From the NCBI GenBank assembly GCA_965221185.1, contig OZ244866.1:3968001-4032000 (forward strand): a DNA stretch of 64,000 nucleotides, read 5' to 3'. The DNA is from Aldehydirespirator sp965221185 (lineage in GTDB: Bacteria; Actinomycetota; Acidimicrobiia; Acidimicrobiales; Aldehydirespiratoraceae). Numbering within the stretch: the first letter of the stretch is position 1; every line of letters begins with the position of its first letter. Under the pieces are notes generated by a model, which worked only from the letters and a program-made list of their open reading frames with translations, was not told the origin of the DNA and did not search any database. Below are positions 7,261 to 15,476 of this stretch, piece by piece. The translations under genes and the position numbers were made by a program.

Positions 7261-8055
7261 ATGGCCGCCGACACAGAACAGCGCAGGAAGCCGCTGCCGG
7301 AGCGCGTCGCCGACCACGCGAGCAAACTGGGCGACCAGGTCCAGGGCTCGCAGGCGTGGACCTCCATCTTCCGGCCCGGGTCGATCTTCCGCAAGGGCTA
7401 CACCGACAGCCCCCGGAACCGGTCCTACGTGGTCATGAACAGCGTTCTGTACCACCTGCACCCGGTGAAGGTGAAGCGCCACGCGGTGAAGGTGAGCTAC
7501 ACCCTGTGCCTAGGCGGGCTGAGCTTCTTCCTGTTCATCCTGGAGACCGTTACCGGGATCTTCCTGATGTTCTTCTACCGTCCCACCGCGGCCCAGGCGT
7601 GGGACGACATCTATACCCTGCAAACCTCGGTGACCTTCGGCCTGCTGGTTCGCAACATACATCGGTGGGGGGCCCACCTCATGGTGATCACCGTGTTCCT
7701 TCACATGGCCCGGGTCTTCTATCACGGGGCTTACAAGCCGCCCCGGGAGTTCAACTGGGTGATCGGCGTGATCCTCCTCAATCTGACCCTGCTGCTGTCG
7801 TTCACGGGCTATCTGCTGCCGTGGGACCAGCTGGCGCTGTGGGCGGTGACCGTGGGCACCAACATGATGGGGTACACGCCGGTGTTCGGCGATCAGGTGC
7901 GCTTCGTGCTCCTCGGCGGGGTGGAGATCGGAACCGACACGCTGCTGCGCTGGTACGTGCTGCACGTCCTGATGCTGCCGTTCGTGCTCGTCATCTTCCT
8001 TGCGATCCACTTCTGGCGGGTCCGCAAGGACGGCGGCATCTCGGGCCCGCTGTAA
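7261..8055 (+). CDS. Cytochrome b, N-terminal half (b6-like)
   Basis: A 264-residue four-helix cytochrome b, corresponding to cytochrome b6 or the N-terminal half of QcrB. The first heme-ligand pair is H134 and H148 in RNIHRWGAHL...FLHMARVFYHG. The second is in helix D, YVLHVLMLPF...LAIHFW, where 14 residues separate the histidines, the b6-type spacing (mitochondrial cytochrome b has 13). YLLPWDQ lies between. It binds the two b hemes of the quinol-oxidising complex. The ATG at 7261 follows AGGAGACC. A 9-codon micro-ORF (8058-8087) lies between it and the next gene. Confidence 0.92.
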   Translation: MAADTEQRRKPLPERVADHASKLGDQVQGSQAWTSIFRPGSIFRKGYTDSPRNRSYVVMNSVLYHLHPVKVKRHAVKVSYTLCLGGLSFFLFILETVTGIFLMFFYRPTAAQAWDDIYTLQTSVTFGLLVRNIHRWGAHLMVITVFLHMARVFYHGAYKPPREFNWVIGVILLNLTLLLSFTGYLLPWDQLALWAVTVGTNMMGYTPVFGDQVRFVLLGGVEIGTDTLLRWYVLHVLMLPFVLVIFLAIHFWRVRKDGGISGPL

Positions 8056-8092
8056 GCGTGGGGCTGATGGCTGGCGGTCAGAGGTAGCTGCG

Positions 8093-8878
8093 ATGGTGGA
8101 GATTCCCGAGCATTTGCGCAAGCGGGCCGAGGAGGCCAGGGCCAAGGCGGCCAAAGCCGCGCAGGCTGGAGCGGTCCCGGCCGCGGGCGAGGCCCCCTCG
8201 GTTGCCGAGCAGCAGGCCGCCAGCAAGATCCCGCCCCACCTGCTGGAGCGCTCCAAGGCGGCCAGGGACCAGGCAGCCGGCGGGGCCGCGGAGGCTGAGG
8301 TTCCGGCCGCGGCCGGCGGCGGGGGAGTGGCCGTAGCCGCCCCGCCCGCAGCGCCCGGACCCATGCCGGCCACTGGCCCCGGCGGGCACACCCAGCGCCT
8401 GCTGACCGTGGTCAAGTCGGGCTCGATCCAGGACGTGAAGTCCAAGCCGCAGGACAAGGTGCACGTGTGGCCGCATCTGCTCGTGGTGGAGTTCGTGTCG
8501 GCGCTCTTCATCACCGCGTTCACCCTGATCTTCTCGATCTTCGTGAACGCCCCGCTGCTCGAGCTGGCCAACTACAACCAGACGCCCAACCCGTCCAAGG
8601 CGCCGTGGTACTTCCTCGGGCTGCAGGAGTTGCTGACGATGTTCCACCCGATGGTGGCGGGCGTGACCATCCCCGGCGTCGGGCTGGCTGTGCTCATGCT
8701 GGCGCCCTACATCGACAGGAACCCGTCCAAGAAGCCCGAGGACCGCAAGTTCGCCATCAGTCTCATGACCGTCCATCTCATGTTCTGGGCGGTGCTGGTG
8801 ATGATCGGCTCTTTCTTCAGGGGACCGGGCTTCAACTTCGTCTTCCCCTGGGTAGCGGGCCTCTTCTTCGAGCTGTGA
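8093..8878 (+). CDS. Cytochrome b, C-terminal half (subunit IV-like) with Ala-rich N-terminus
   Basis: A 261-residue protein. Residues 1-100 are a low-complexity Ala/Glu/Pro extension, predicted cytoplasmic. Then come three membrane helices of the subunit IV/cytochrome b C-terminal type (VEFVSALFITAFTLIFSIF; GVGLAVLMLAPYI; LMFWAVLVMIGSFF). The quinol-oxidation-site motif, usually PEWY, reads KAPWYFLGLQELL here, so its acidic residue is absent. ATG at 8093 with GAGG eight bases upstream. The gap to the Rieske gene (205 bp) holds repeat copy B and a bridging ORF. Confidence 0.88.
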   Translation: MVEIPEHLRKRAEEARAKAAKAAQAGAVPAAGEAPSVAEQQAASKIPPHLLERSKAARDQAAGGAAEAEVPAAAGGGGVAVAAPPAAPGPMPATGPGGHTQRLLTVVKSGSIQDVKSKPQDKVHVWPHLLVVEFVSALFITAFTLIFSIFVNAPLLELANYNQTPNPSKAPWYFLGLQELLTMFHPMVAGVTIPGVGLAVLMLAPYIDRNPSKKPEDRKFAISLMTVHLMFWAVLVMIGSFFRGPGFNFVFPWVAGLFFEL

Positions 8879-8880
8879 CC

Positions 8881-9087
8881 ATGGCCGCGGCTCTCGCCAT
8901 CGCATTGTCCGACCGCCCCTCAGAGGCCGCGCAGATAGGTCAGCGCCCCGCAGTGCGACCTCGTGGTTCCCGCTCTTGTTCGCTACGCTCACGGGCCACT
9001 CGGGCCACGGCCTCGCTCAGCACCTTGCGTAGTCCTGGTGAACTCGCGGCCTGCCCGCTCGGCCTCTTGCGAGGAGGCAACCAATGA
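8881..9087 (+). other. Bridging ORF through repeat copy B
   Basis: A 68-codon frame. A GTG at 8875 overlaps the upstream stop (GTGA) and an in-frame ATG lies at 8881. The frame runs through the whole inverted repeat element and its TGA (9085-9087) overlaps the ATG of the Rieske gene (ATGA at 9084-9087). The Ser/Arg/Ala-rich peptide resembles no protein I know. The exact overlap at both ends argues for a translation relay more than a functional peptide. Confidence 0.35.
8923..9066 (-). repeat. Dispersed inverted-repeat element, copy B
   Basis: About 144 bp in minus orientation between the two halves of the bc operon, just before the Rieske gene. Ends GAGGCCGCGCAGATAGG and CCTGCCCGCTCGGCCTC. 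The conserved core appears as CGCTCTTGTTCGCTACGCTC and CGGGCCACGGCCTCGCTC. The ATG-initiated frame seen in copies C, E and F is absent because the start is mutated. Confidence 0.8.
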
Positions 9088-9953
9088 TCTATGTCGCCCT
9101 GGCGGCCCTCGCGATCCTGGCCGTCGTCGCGGTGCTGGCCGCGGTCCGCCGGCGCCAATCGGATGCGGCCATCGGCATGTTGTCGCGGGAGACCCGCAGC
9201 CGGGACCGTTCATCGGCGGTGCTGCGGGCCGAGGCGCCGCCCACCGGCCGGGAGGTCGAGAGGGCCGCGGCCGCGGCCCGTTCCGGGGCGCTGGCGCCGC
9301 CCGAGCATGGCGGCCCGCCCGCTCCCTACGTTCCGCCCGACCCCGAGACGATCGGGGTGAGCCGCCGCCAGTTCTTCAACCGGACGATCGTGATGCTGAT
9401 GGGCTTGAGCCTCTCGGGATTCGGCGTGGCCTGCATCGCGTTCCTGTGGCCCCAGGGCGCCAGCGGCTTCGGCTCCAAGATCAAGGTGGGGCTGGTGAGC
9501 GACCTGCTCACCGAGATCCGGGACAACTCGGGCTTCCTGTACAAGCCCGAGGGCCGGATGTGGCTCACCGAGTACCCCAACGGCGCGGTGGAGAAGGCCG
9601 TCGCGACCTACACGCCGCCCGAGCTGGCCGGCATGACTGCCGGCCAGCAGCTGGGGCTGGACGGAGGCATCGTCGCGCTGTACCAGAAATGCCCTCATCT
9701 CGGGTGCCGGGTGCCGGAATGCGTGACCTCGCAATGGTTCGAGTGCCCGTGCCACGGCTCGAAGTACAACCAGGTCGGGGAGAAGCGGGGCGGCCCGGCT
9801 CCCCGGGGCATGGACCGCTTCGCGGTGGAGATCGGCGCGGACGGTTCGTTGAACGTCGATACCGGCACGATCATCCAAGGCCCGCCCATCGGCACCAACA
9901 CCACTGGCCAGGAGGCCGAAGGGCCGAACTGCATCACCCAGGCGGCGCACTAG
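9084..9953 (+). CDS. qcrA: Rieske [2Fe-2S] iron-sulfur protein
   Basis: A 289-residue protein. Residues 3-21 form a membrane helix, followed by an Ala/Pro-rich stretch, then SRRQFFNRT and a second helix near 110-130. The C-terminal Rieske domain has CPHLGC and CPCHGSKY, whose two Cys and two His hold the 2Fe-2S cluster that takes electrons from quinol and hands them to cytochrome c. The two-helix, long N-terminal layout resembles actinobacterial QcrA, though those usually have three helices. The ATG at 9084 follows GAGGAGG and overlaps the bridging ORF. Confidence 0.92.
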   Translation: MIYVALAALAILAVVAVLAAVRRRQSDAAIGMLSRETRSRDRSSAVLRAEAPPTGREVERAAAAARSGALAPPEHGGPPAPYVPPDPETIGVSRRQFFNRTIVMLMGLSLSGFGVACIAFLWPQGASGFGSKIKVGLVSDLLTEIRDNSGFLYKPEGRMWLTEYPNGAVEKAVATYTPPELAGMTAGQQLGLDGGIVALYQKCPHLGCRVPECVTSQWFECPCHGSKYNQVGEKRGGPAPRGMDRFAVEIGADGSLNVDTGTIIQGPPIGTNTTGQEAEGPNCITQAAH

Positions 9954-9988
9954 TGACCCCAAGCGATCTGTAGGAAACACCGCCGCGA

Positions 9989-11251
9989 ATGTTCCTAGCT
10001 GCTTCCACCCAGAGAACCATCGGGTTCGTCATCCTGGCCGTCGTCTTCGTCGGGTACGTCGTCTACCTGATCCTCAACTCGCGCTCGGCCCGCGACGAGG
10101 TGGGCAGCGAGATCGAACTGGCTCCCAACCGCAAGCCCTACCTGGAAGACGAAGAGCTGGAGGGCTCCAAGCTCGACAAGTCGCTTCTGGCCGGCCTGGC
10201 CATGCTGGCGCTGATCGGGGTGGGCCTGCCGCTGTACTGGCTGGGGGAGCCGGGCCGCCACCAGGGACTCATCGACGACACGGATCGCGTCTTCGCCGAC
10301 CGCGGCGGCGAGCTGTACGTCGAGGGCGCCGACTGCCAGCAATGCCACGGAGCTGAGGGAACGGGCGGCTCCGCGCCGTTCACGATCACCGACCCGTCGT
10401 CCGGCGACTTCGTGGCCACGGTTGCGTGGAGCGCCCCCGCGCTGAACACCGTGCTGTCCCGCTACAGCGAGGACGAGGTGCGCCACGTGCTCAACTACGG
10501 CCGAAACAACGTGATGCCGGCGTGGGGCGCGCCCGGCGGCGGCCCCCTCACCCCGCAGCAGATCGACTACCTGATCTACTACTTGAGGCGGATCCAGATC
10601 CCCGAGTCGGAGCTGCGCGAGATCGTCGACACCGGCGTGCGCGAGGGCATAGCCGAGCACCTAGGGGTGTCCGCGGACGATGGCGCCGTGGACGAGTGGC
10701 TCGGCGCGGTGGACGCCGCGGTGGAGGAGGCCCGGGCCATGGCGCTGGCCGCCGACGAGTCGCTGGCCGAGAATGACAAGGCGATCAGGCGGGCCGGTCT
10801 GGAGCTGCTGGCGGCAGGCGAGGCGCCCGGCAGCGAGCTCTACCGGACCTACGGAGAGATCCTGTTCAACAACCCGGCCGCGGGCGGCACTTACAGCTGC
10901 GCGAGGTGCCACACCTACGGCTGGTCGTTCGACGCCACCACCGACGGCGACGACAGCATCGACGGCCACGCGGGACCGATCCTCGAGTCCTACACCGCCG
11001 GCGGGGGCTTCTTCGGCCCGAACCTGACCGGGGGCAGCACCCTGGACCAGTTCGAGGCGGCCGCACTCCATTCTGACTTCATCTCCGTAGGCCAGACCAT
11101 CGGCCAGACCTACGGGCGGGGAGGCTCCGGAGGCAACGGGCAGATGCCGGGCTTCGGTCCCCGCACCGACGACGACCTAGGGGTCGCGTATCCGGCCACA
11201 CTCACCCAAGACCAAATCGACGCCATCGTCGCGTTCGAAAGGAACCTCTGA
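9989..11251 (+). CDS. Membrane-anchored diheme cytochrome c
   Basis: A 420-residue protein with two N-terminal helices (about 11-29 and 66-84) and two CxxCH heme sites, CQQCH at 116-120 and CARCH near 304. Sixth-ligand methionines are likely in NVMPAWG and GQMPGFG. It plays the QcrC-like role of receiving electrons from the Rieske protein and passing them to an oxidase, but the linker between heme domains is long (about 120 residues) and acidic. A 6-codon frame (9953-9973) starts on the Rieske stop. The ATG at 9989 has AGGAA upstream. Confidence 0.88.
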   Translation: MFLAASTQRTIGFVILAVVFVGYVVYLILNSRSARDEVGSEIELAPNRKPYLEDEELEGSKLDKSLLAGLAMLALIGVGLPLYWLGEPGRHQGLIDDTDRVFADRGGELYVEGADCQQCHGAEGTGGSAPFTITDPSSGDFVATVAWSAPALNTVLSRYSEDEVRHVLNYGRNNVMPAWGAPGGGPLTPQQIDYLIYYLRRIQIPESELREIVDTGVREGIAEHLGVSADDGAVDEWLGAVDAAVEEARAMALAADESLAENDKAIRRAGLELLAAGEAPGSELYRTYGEILFNNPAAGGTYSCARCHTYGWSFDATTDGDDSIDGHAGPILESYTAGGGFFGPNLTGGSTLDQFEAAALHSDFISVGQTIGQTYGRGGSGGNGQMPGFGPRTDDDLGVAYPATLTQDQIDAIVAFERNL

Positions 11252-11252
11252 G

Positions 11253-11390
11253 ATGGAAGCGCTCGACGTCGCCGTGAGTTTGGATGGGGAGTAGTTCGAT
11301 GGAAGCGCTCGACGTCGCCGTGAGTTTGGAAGGGGAGTAGTTCGATGGAAGCGCTCGACGTCGCCGTGAGTTTGGAAGGGGAGTAGTTCG
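11253..11390 (+). repeat. Three 46-bp tandem repeats duplicating a translation start
   Basis: Units begin at 11253, 11299 and 11345; the fourth start, 11391, is that of the next gene. Each unit has ATGGAAGCGCTCGACGT, a TAG 13 codons on, and GGGGAG just before the next ATG. The micro-ORFs read MEALDVAVSLDGE or MEALDVAVSLEGE, beginning exactly like the downstream protein (MEALDV). Units are almost identical, so the expansion is recent. The first ATG lies one base after the cytochrome c stop. Confidence 0.9.
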
Positions 11391-12422
11391 ATGGAAGCGC
11401 TCGACGTGATCGCCGGATTGGCCTGGGATCCCGAGATCCGCGGCTTCATGGCGGTGTTCGCGGGCGTAGTCGTGCTCATCGGCTCGGTGTGGATGCTGCT
11501 AGCCCTCAACACCGGCACCCGGCTGGGCACTCTCCTCGCGGCGGCGGGGTTCTTCGGCTGGATGACGATCATGGCCACGGTGTGGTGGATCTACGGGATC
11601 GGCTGGGCTGGCGACACGCCCACCTGGCAGCTGACGGAGATTAACGTGGCCGACCTCGACGCCGCCGCTCTGGACGAGGCCAGAGCGCTGCCTGACAGCG
11701 CCGAGCTTCCGACCGCGTTCCAGCTCGTCCTTGACTCCGACGACCCAACCGCTCACGCCGAGTTCGGCGCGGTCACCCGTGACACCCTCGCGCCCGACGA
11801 GACCGAGGGGCTCAGCGCCTCGGAGATCGACGAGCTCGTCGCCGACGAGCTGGCCCGCAACCAGGCCGCCACGTTGTCGGAGCTGGCTGCGGTTGCGCCG
11901 GACGTGATCGCGGATGCAGAGGCGTCGGGCCGGATCGATTTCGGCGGCTGGCGGCTGCTGTCCACCGCCGAGGCGGGCGAAGCCCAAGCCTCGGCGGCGG
12001 CGATGCTGCTGGAGAGCCCCGACCTGACGTTCACGGTCCAGGACGACTTCAAGATGCTCGACGCGTACACCATCGGCGGCAAGCGGGGCCTGCCCGACGA
12101 CCCGAGCCGCCTCGACCGGATCTGGACCCAGATTCGCACCGCTTTGACCATCACCCATCCCACCCGCTACGGGGTCGTGCAGGTGCAGGAAGTGATCGAC
12201 GAGCCCCTGGTTCCCGGCAAGCCGCCGCCGAGGCCCATCGCCGATCAGTCCAAGCCGGTGATCTCGGTGATCATGATCCGCGACCTGGGCAACCTCCGCC
12301 TGAAGCCAGCGCTGGTGGCGCTCGGCTCGTTGTGCATCTTCGGGGCTCTGTGCCTGTTCCTGCACGAGCGCGACAAGATGTCCTGGCGCCAGCGGGAGGC
12401 CGGCGCGCCGGCGGGCGCCTAA
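11391..12422 (+). CDS. Membrane protein of the bc-nuo operon, unknown family
   Basis: A 343-residue protein. Two N-terminal helices (about residues 14-38 and 45-68, VFAGVVVLIGSVWMLLAL and GWMTIMATVWWIYGI), a soluble Asp/Glu/Ala-rich middle of about 235 residues, and one C-terminal helix (about 305-325, GSLCIFGALCLFLHERDK). No heme, iron-sulfur or copper motif is visible. Its place between cytochrome c and nuoA suggests a structural or assembly role in a bc/complex I assembly; that is inference. The true start is the ATG at 11391, the last of four tandemly repeated starts, with GGGGAG seven bases upstream. Confidence 0.7.
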   Translation: MEALDVIAGLAWDPEIRGFMAVFAGVVVLIGSVWMLLALNTGTRLGTLLAAAGFFGWMTIMATVWWIYGIGWAGDTPTWQLTEINVADLDAAALDEARALPDSAELPTAFQLVLDSDDPTAHAEFGAVTRDTLAPDETEGLSASEIDELVADELARNQAATLSELAAVAPDVIADAEASGRIDFGGWRLLSTAEAGEAQASAAAMLLESPDLTFTVQDDFKMLDAYTIGGKRGLPDDPSRLDRIWTQIRTALTITHPTRYGVVQVQEVIDEPLVPGKPPPRPIADQSKPVISVIMIRDLGNLRLKPALVALGSLCIFGALCLFLHERDKMSWRQREAGAPAGA

Positions 12423-12425
12423 GCC

Positions 12426-12965
12426 GTGCTCGGTCAGTACCTTCCCCTGTTGGCGCTGTTCGTGCTGGCCGCGCTGTTCGCGGCGGGGAGCTTCGTGGCA
12501 TCGGGGTTGCTCGCGCCCCGCCGGCCGACTGTGCCCAAGCTGGACCCCTACGAGTGCGGGATCGTGCCCTCCCGGGAGACCCCCGAGCGGTTCCCGGTTC
12601 GATTCTTCCTGGTGGCCATGATCTTCATCGTCTTCGACGTGGAGATTGTGCTGTTCTATCCCTACGCCGTGGCCCGGGGCGGGCTCGGCCTGTTCGGGCT
12701 CGTGGTCCTGCTGGTGTTCACCTTCGCGGTGTTCGAGTCGTTCGTGTACCTGATCGGCGCCGGCGCCCTCGAATGGGGGCCGTCCTCGAAGCAACCGCGC
12801 TCCGTTGCTGACGCCTCCCCCTCGGCGGCCTCCAGTGACCCCCTGGTGTCCGCGGGCCGCACCGCTCGCAGCACCGTGCGCCGAGTGGGCCTCGAGGGCC
12901 GCCTCCCCAACGCTGGAGGAAGTGGCCTGATGGCCGCGGCGACTCACGCGGGCGAGGTGGCCTGA
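12426..12965 (+). CDS. nuoA: NADH-quinone oxidoreductase subunit A (complex I-1)
   Basis: A 179-residue membrane subunit of complex I. The NuoA core has three helices and the conserved PYECGIVPS loop (about residues 39-47, carrying the Q-site cysteine) plus RFFLVAMIFIVFDVEIVLFYP. About 55 extra, low-complexity residues follow the core; most NuoA proteins have about 120 residues. GTG at 12426, four bases after the upstream gene. The stop shares one base with the nuoB start (TGATG). Confidence 0.93.
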   Translation: MLGQYLPLLALFVLAALFAAGSFVASGLLAPRRPTVPKLDPYECGIVPSRETPERFPVRFFLVAMIFIVFDVEIVLFYPYAVARGGLGLFGLVVLLVFTFAVFESFVYLIGAGALEWGPSSKQPRSVADASPSAASSDPLVSAGRTARSTVRRVGLEGRLPNAGGSGLMAAATHAGEVA

Positions 12966-13564
12966 TGGGGGTGGCGAGCCAGCTCGATGAGCTGCGAGAG
13001 CGCGGCCTGGAAGGCATCCAGCACAACTTCATGACCTCCAAGCTGGAGAGCCTGGTCAACTGGTCCAGGGCCCGCAGCTGCTGGCCGGCGACGTTCGGTC
13101 TGGCCTGCTGTGCCATCGAGATGATGGCCACGGGCGCGGCCCACTACGACCTTGCCCGCTACGGCATGGAGGTGTTCCGAGCCTCGCCCCGCCAGGCGGA
13201 CCTGATGATCGTGGCCGGCCGGGTGTCCCAGAAGATGGCCCCGGTGCTGCGCCAGATCTACGACCAGATGATGGAGCCCAAGTGGGTCATCTCCATGGGC
13301 GTGTGCGCATCCAGCGGAGGCATGTTCAACAACTACGCGATCGTTCAGGGCGTCGACCAGGTGGTGCCCGTGGACGTGTACGCGCCGGGGTGCCCGCCGG
13401 GTCCCGAGACGCTGATGCACGCCATCTTCACGCTTCACCATCAGATCACCTCCGGGGAGTTGCTGGCTCGCCGGGCCGCGGGTGACACCGGCGGAGCCGG
13501 CATCGCGGTGCAGCAGCTCGACGGCCAGACGGCCACATCGGTGATTAAACGCCGGCATGGCTGA
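12965..13564 (+). CDS. nuoB: NADH-quinone oxidoreductase subunit B (complex I-1)
   Basis: A 199-residue subunit holding cluster N2, the last iron-sulfur cluster before quinone. Ligands are seen as GLACCAIEM (two adjacent Cys), SMGVCASSGG and APGCPPGPE. The peripheral subunit sits at the junction with the membrane arm. A C-terminal extension of about 35 residues is variable. Overlaps nuoA by one base and nuoC by eight. Confidence 0.95.
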   Translation: MGVASQLDELRERGLEGIQHNFMTSKLESLVNWSRARSCWPATFGLACCAIEMMATGAAHYDLARYGMEVFRASPRQADLMIVAGRVSQKMAPVLRQIYDQMMEPKWVISMGVCASSGGMFNNYAIVQGVDQVVPVDVYAPGCPPGPETLMHAIFTLHHQITSGELLARRAAGDTGGAGIAVQQLDGQTATSVIKRRHG

Positions 13565-14045
13565 GCGCTACGGCGTCGTTGTTGGGGCCGATGAACCGTC
13601 CCGGGGCCAGGCCGTCGTGCACCCTTCGCGGAGCCAGTGGTGCGACGTGGCCGCGGCCGCCCGCGCCGACGGCTTCGACCAGCTCATCGACCTCACCGCG
13701 GTGGACTACCTGACCTACGGCGCGGACCGGGGCCTGCCGGAAGGAGTGCAGCCGGAGCGCTTCGAGGTGGTGGCCAGCCTGCTGGCCCATGAGCGGCGCG
13801 AGCGACTGCGCATGCGGGTGCAGGTGCCCGCCGACGATGCGACGGTGCCCACCCTGTTCGACTTGTGGCCCGGATCGGAGAGTCTCGAGCGCGAGGTCTA
13901 CGACATGTTCGGCATCGTCTTCGAGGCCCACCCCGACCTGTCGCGCATCCTGATGCCGGAGGACTGGCCGGGCCATCCGCTGCGCAAGGACTATGACGCT
14001 GGCCAGATACCGGTCCGGTTCAAGGCCGCCTCCAACGTCAGGTAA
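13557..14045 (+). CDS. nuoC: NADH-quinone oxidoreductase subunit C (complex I-1)
   Basis: A 162-residue subunit of the Q module (30-kDa family). EREVYDMFGIVFEAHPDLSRIL and GHPLRKDY are the family signatures. The N-terminal part has the usual LIDLTAVDYL strand. ATG at 13557 lies inside the end of nuoB, so the two are coupled. No NuoCD fusion is present; nuoD follows after 13 bp. Confidence 0.93.
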   Translation: MAERYGVVVGADEPSRGQAVVHPSRSQWCDVAAAARADGFDQLIDLTAVDYLTYGADRGLPEGVQPERFEVVASLLAHERRERLRMRVQVPADDATVPTLFDLWPGSESLEREVYDMFGIVFEAHPDLSRILMPEDWPGHPLRKDYDAGQIPVRFKAASNVR

Positions 14046-14058
14046 CGCTGCGACCGCG

Positions 14059-15405
14059 ATGAGCATCACCAACACCACCCGCTCCGACTCCGCCAGCGAG
14101 AGCGGCCCAGCCGCCGACTTGGCATCGTCGGAACGCGACCGGGCCGCCGAGAGGGTCCGCCGGCGCGAGCCGTCAGCGGTGCTGCGCATGTCGGAGGCCG
14201 AGGCGGCCGAGATCGGCGGAGACCCCGACGACCCCGAAGACGACCAGCTGGTGCTGTTGAACATGGGCCCGTCGCATCCCTCGACCCACGGCGTGCTGCG
14301 GCTCATGCTGGAGCTGTCGGGCGAGACGGTGCTGCGCTCCAAGCCGGTGATCGGCTACCTCCACACCGGCATGGAGAAGACGGGCGAGCAGCTCACCTAC
14401 CTGCAGGGCGGCACCAACGTGACCCGCATGGACTACGCCTCGCCGCTGTTCAACGAGCTGGCCTTCTCGCTGGCCACGGAGCGACTGCTGGGAATCGACG
14501 TGCCGGAGCGAGCGACGTGGATCCGGATGCTCATGTGCGAGCTCAACCGGGTCAGCTCCCACCTGCTGTTCATGGCCACCAACGGCATGGACCTCGGGGC
14601 GGTGTCGATGATGATCTACGGATGGCGCGAGCGCGAGGAGGTGCTGCGCTTCTTCGAGAAGGTCACCGGCCTGCGGATGAACCACAACTACATCCGCCCC
14701 GGTGGGGTGGCCGCCGATCTGCCCGCGGACTGGCGCGCCGACACGGCCCGGCTGATAGAGATGATCGAGCCTCGCCTCGACGAGTACGACACCCTGCTCA
14801 CCGGACAGCCCATCTGGCGCGAGCGGCTCCAGGGGGTGGGTGTGATGAGCGCGGCCGAGGCCGTCGCCCTGGGAGCCACCGGCCCGCTGCTTCGGGGCGC
14901 GGGCATGGCCTGGGACCTGCGGCGCGACGAGCCCTACCTGTTCTATGACCAGGTGGACTTCGACGTCATAGTGGGCACGCACGGCGACTGCTACGACCGC
15001 TACGCCATACGCCTTAACGAGATCCGCGAGTCGCTGCGCATCGTCGCCCAGATCATCGACGCCATCCCAGCGGGCGACTACCGGGTCCAGGACAAGAAGG
15101 TGACCCCGCCGCCGCGGGCCCGCATCGACGCCTCGATGGAGGCGCTCATACACCACTTCAAGATCTTCACCGAGGGGTTCAAGGTTCCGGCCGGCGAGGC
15201 GTACGCGGCTGTGGAGTCTCCCCGAGGCGAGCTGGGCGTGTACCTGGTGAGCGACGGCACGTCGGTGCCGTACCGGGTGCACGTGCGGGCCCCGAGCTTC
15301 GTCAACCTCCAGACCCTGCCGCATTTGATGCAGGACGGCCTGATCGCTGACGGCGTGGCCATCATCTCCTCCGTCGACCCGATCATGGGTGAGGTGGACC
15401 GGTGA
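14059..15405 (+). CDS. nuoD: NADH-quinone oxidoreductase subunit D (complex I-1)
   Basis: A 448-residue 49-kDa-type subunit that forms the quinone pocket with NuoB. After a Ser/Arg/Glu-rich N-terminal extension of about 65 residues comes the conserved NMGPSHPSTHGVLRL (quinone-site His), then GYLHTGMEKTGE and the C-terminal SVDPIMGEVDR. Apart from the extension the length is normal. ATG at 14059. The TGA (15403-15405) overlaps the GTG of the first of two tandem micro-ORFs leading to nuoE. Confidence 0.94.
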   Translation: MSITNTTRSDSASESGPAADLASSERDRAAERVRRREPSAVLRMSEAEAAEIGGDPDDPEDDQLVLLNMGPSHPSTHGVLRLMLELSGETVLRSKPVIGYLHTGMEKTGEQLTYLQGGTNVTRMDYASPLFNELAFSLATERLLGIDVPERATWIRMLMCELNRVSSHLLFMATNGMDLGAVSMMIYGWREREEVLRFFEKVTGLRMNHNYIRPGGVAADLPADWRADTARLIEMIEPRLDEYDTLLTGQPIWRERLQGVGVMSAAEAVALGATGPLLRGAGMAWDLRRDEPYLFYDQVDFDVIVGTHGDCYDRYAIRLNEIRESLRIVAQIIDAIPAGDYRVQDKKVTPPPRARIDASMEALIHHFKIFTEGFKVPAGEAYAAVESPRGELGVYLVSDGTSVPYRVHVRAPSFVNLQTLPHLMQDGLIADGVAIISSVDPIMGEVDR

Positions 15406-15476
15406 GGTTCGGAGCGGCCGCGGGTGAGGTGGACCGGTGAGGTTCGGAGCGGCCGCGGGTGAGGTGGACCGGTGAG
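15387..15476 (+). repeat. 35-bp tandem repeats at the nuoD-nuoE junction
   Basis: Units begin at 15387, 15422 and 15457 (the last partial) and are identical. Each holds GAGGTGGACCGGTGAG, the end of nuoD plus a GTGA overlap. They create two 12-codon frames (from GTG 15402 and GTG 15437), both MRFGAAAGEVDR, ending like NuoD (GEVDR). Each TGA overlaps the next GTG, the last being the nuoE start at 15472. Confidence 0.9.

Noticed and set aside
8923..9066. Repeat copies as complete insertion sequences
   Set aside because: About 145 bp each, no transposase frame, no visible target duplications.
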